From assembly GCA_902599405.1 (NCBI GenBank), contig CACKFO010000001.1, positions 62,001 to 126,000 of the forward strand: 64,000 bases of DNA, given 5' to 3'. The notes beneath the pieces were generated by a model that saw only the letters and a program-made list of their open reading frames with translations, did not search any database and had not been told where the DNA came from. The DNA is from an uncultured Alphaproteobacteria bacterium. Lineage in GTDB: Bacteria > Pseudomonadota > Alphaproteobacteria > HIMB59. The position numbers and the translations under genes are program-made. Positions 62,749 through 64,000 of this stretch are shown piece after piece (position 1 is the stretch's first letter; each line of letters begins with the position of its first letter).

Positions 62749-63612
62749 CTTTTTTAATTTAGAATAAACAAGATATCCAGAAATTATTATTAAAATTGCA
62801 CCGCATAATTCTATAATTGAGGGGTAGTGATTGAAAACAACAATACTAATTATTATTCCAAAAATGATCTGTGAATAATGTGTGATGCTAAAAAATGAAG
62901 CTTCTATTCTCCTAAGAGAATAAATTAAGATCATCATGGCCACACCATCAATAAGCCCCGCGCCTACCATTATTAAAAAATCGTACAAAGCGATATCTTT
63001 GTAATGGTTAATTGAAAATACTGTGAAAATTATGCCAGTAATTCCCATACTATAAAAAGTCAAAGCCATAGTTCTTTCAGATTTCCCATAAACTCGCACT
63101 GTAAAATCTAGACACGCTAATGAAATTACTCCTAATATAAGAAATATTACTCCCAAAGCATTAAAACCTGCGTTTAAACTAAAACCTGAGACCATAAAAA
63201 CAGCAATCATAGCTAGTATTAAAGAAATTATTTTGGATAGGTAAATCGACTCCTTTAAAATTACTATTCCCATAATTGAGAGTAACACAGGAGCTGACAA
63301 AATTATTGGATAAGCAATAGATAAAGGTAATAAGATGATACCTTTTACAACAAAATAATAGGTCAAAGTCATTAAAATACCTCTTATAAAATGAAGTTTA
63401 TAATTGCTTGTTTTTATTTCTTCTAAGCTCTTTCTGTACAGTAAATAAAAGAGCACTGGGATTATTGCGGAGAAACTCGCTATGGAAAATATAACTGTGT
63501 CTTTATATAAATCTCCAATTAACTTTATAATAGTGTCTGCAATTGAAAATAAGAAAAAGGCAACAGTGCCTAGTATGTAAATTACGTGTTTTTTACTCTC
63601 TAATTGAGACAT
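62740..63612 (-). CDS. EamA/DMT family transporter
   Basis: A ten-helix drug/metabolite transporter of 290 residues made of two EamA repeats (about 10-140 and 155-285). Characteristic spots are LIGDLYKDTVIFSIASFSAIIP in repeat one, SIAYPIILSAPVLLSIMGIVILKE at its end, and AGLIDGVAMMILIYSLRRIEAS in repeat two. The cargo is unknown. Its start lies inside the end of the upstream transporter gene (20 bp overlap), so the two are co-translated. Confidence 0.88.
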   Translation of the reverse strand: MSQLESKKHVIYILGTVAFFLFSIADTIIKLIGDLYKDTVIFSIASFSAIIPVLFYLLYRKSLEEIKTSNYKLHFIRGILMTLTYYFVVKGIILLPLSIAYPIILSAPVLLSIMGIVILKESIYLSKIISLILAMIAVFMVSGFSLNAGFNALGVIFLILGVISLACLDFTVRVYGKSERTMALTFYSMGITGIIFTVFSINHYKDIALYDFLIMVGAGLIDGVAMMILIYSLRRIEASFFSITHYSQIIFGIIISIVVFNHYPSIIELCGAILIIISGYLVYSKLKKLN

Positions 63613-64000
63613 TGAATTTACTTCTATATCTCATAACTAAGATTAATACGAACAATTTAATGGTAAGCGGTATAAAAAAATAAAATATCATAATATTTGG
63701 TATATTTGGGTGAATTGTAAAATTTATTGATTGTAAGTAACCATATCCCGTTAGTGCTATACCAGCAGCAATTCCTATAGCAGCTTTTCTTATAATTGAG
63801 AAAAATGAGGTAAAAAACTGTGATAAACGATTTTCATTATTTACATCTAATATGTCAGCTAACTCAATCTGGGGTATTATAAGATCAATTCCAATTCCAA
63901 TTCCTGTAATAAGTATGACAAATATATATATTTGCCAATAGTCACTGCTAGTGAAAATAACAAATAAAAAACCAAAAATAGTTATACTGGTTCCAATCTG
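63593..64000 (-). CDS. MFS/GPH-type transporter, C-terminal part
   Basis: A frame open from the window edge to a TAA at 63593 gives the last 135 residues of a membrane protein. Hydrophobic segments alternate with the loop IPQIELADILDVNNENRLSQ, which resembles the cytoplasmic loop of glycoside-pentoside-hexuronide (MFS_2) symporters (A-D-hydrophobic-D near a basic residue), followed by FFSIIRKAAIGIAAGIAL. The N-terminal part lies outside the window. It overlaps the EamA gene by 20 bp. Confidence 0.7.
   Translation of the reverse strand, partial: QIGTSITIFGFLFVIFTSSDYWQIYIFVILITGIGIGIDLIIPQIELADILDVNNENRLSQFFTSFFSIIRKAAIGIAAGIALTGYGYLQSINFTIHPNIPNIMIFYFFIPLTIKLFVLILVMRYRSKFNVSIRE

Noticed and set aside
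1-64000. CRISPR arrays, insertion sequences, prophage or integrative elements
   Set aside because: No regularly spaced repeats, transposase, integrase or tRNA attachment site was found; base composition and gene order look like core genome.

Overview
The window looks like a chromosomal segment of a streamlined, low-GC, free-living marine alphaproteobacterium. The evidence is the strong A/T bias, very short intergenic spaces, many start/stop overlaps, a proteorhodopsin with a full retinal pathway, and alphaproteobacterial gene orders (fabA-fabB-fabI; trmB-nusA-infB-rbfA-truB-rpsO-pnp; phoR-pstSCAB-phoU-phoB). A SAR11-like, HIMB59-like or AEGEAN-169-like lineage would fit, but the sequence alone does not decide which. 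No rRNA, tRNA, insertion sequence, prophage or CRISPR array was seen.

Layout. 1-2.6 kb: unsaturated fatty acid genes fabA, fabB, fabI. 2.6-10.3 kb (minus strand): the translation/RNA block trmB, nusA, infB, rbfA, truB, rpsO, pnp, with a terminator-like attenuator just before nusA and no rimP. 10.3-15.7 kb: lnt, a CorC-type CBS protein, ybeY, phoH, miaB, rimI. 15.7-33 kb: a large phosphate-stress region. It holds a glycosyltransferase and a PlcP-type metallophosphoesterase (phospholipid-to-glycolipid remodelling), a SET-domain methyltransferase, diacylglycerol kinase, an arsenate reductase, phoB-phoU-pstBACS-phoR, ppk and sixA, the divergent ppx, an exported choice-of-anchor I protein and an ATP-grasp-like protein. 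33-42.8 kb: glnD, trpS, nfuA, bax-like, a polysaccharide deacetylase, tsaB-like, msrA, an SMP-30 protein and small unknown exported proteins. 42.8-50.2 kb: crtE-like synthase, blue-type proteorhodopsin, crtI-crtB-crtY-blh and ispH. 50.2-55.9 kb: pyruvate carboxylase, nth, DUF2244, dapB and a 56-residue membrane ORF. 55.9-59.4 kb: rhodanese, cytochrome c-prime, a tungstate-type ABC transporter and cytochrome b561. 59.4-64 kb: cysteine synthase and cystathionine gamma-synthase/lyase with an unusual GC-rich leader, a TPR protein, a DUF4864 protein, an EamA exporter and a truncated MFS/GPH transporter.

The main observation is an identical 17-bp sequence, minus strand TTAATAAAACTTTAACA, at exactly three intergenic positions seen: before plcP-agt (17565-17581), before pstS (25103-25119) and before the ATP-grasp gene (33004-33020). 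It aligns well with the E. coli Pho box and is read here as this lineage's PhoB site. It would join phosphate uptake, lipid remodelling and an undescribed ATP-grasp protein in one regulon. Two copies abut the start codons of the divergent glnD and SET-domain genes, which raises the possibility of phosphate control over nitrogen sensing and protein methylation.

The second functional unit is phototrophy. The rhodopsin has the D-T-E proton-pump residues and glutamine at the spectral tuning site, and the cassette encodes every step from prenyl diphosphate to retinal.
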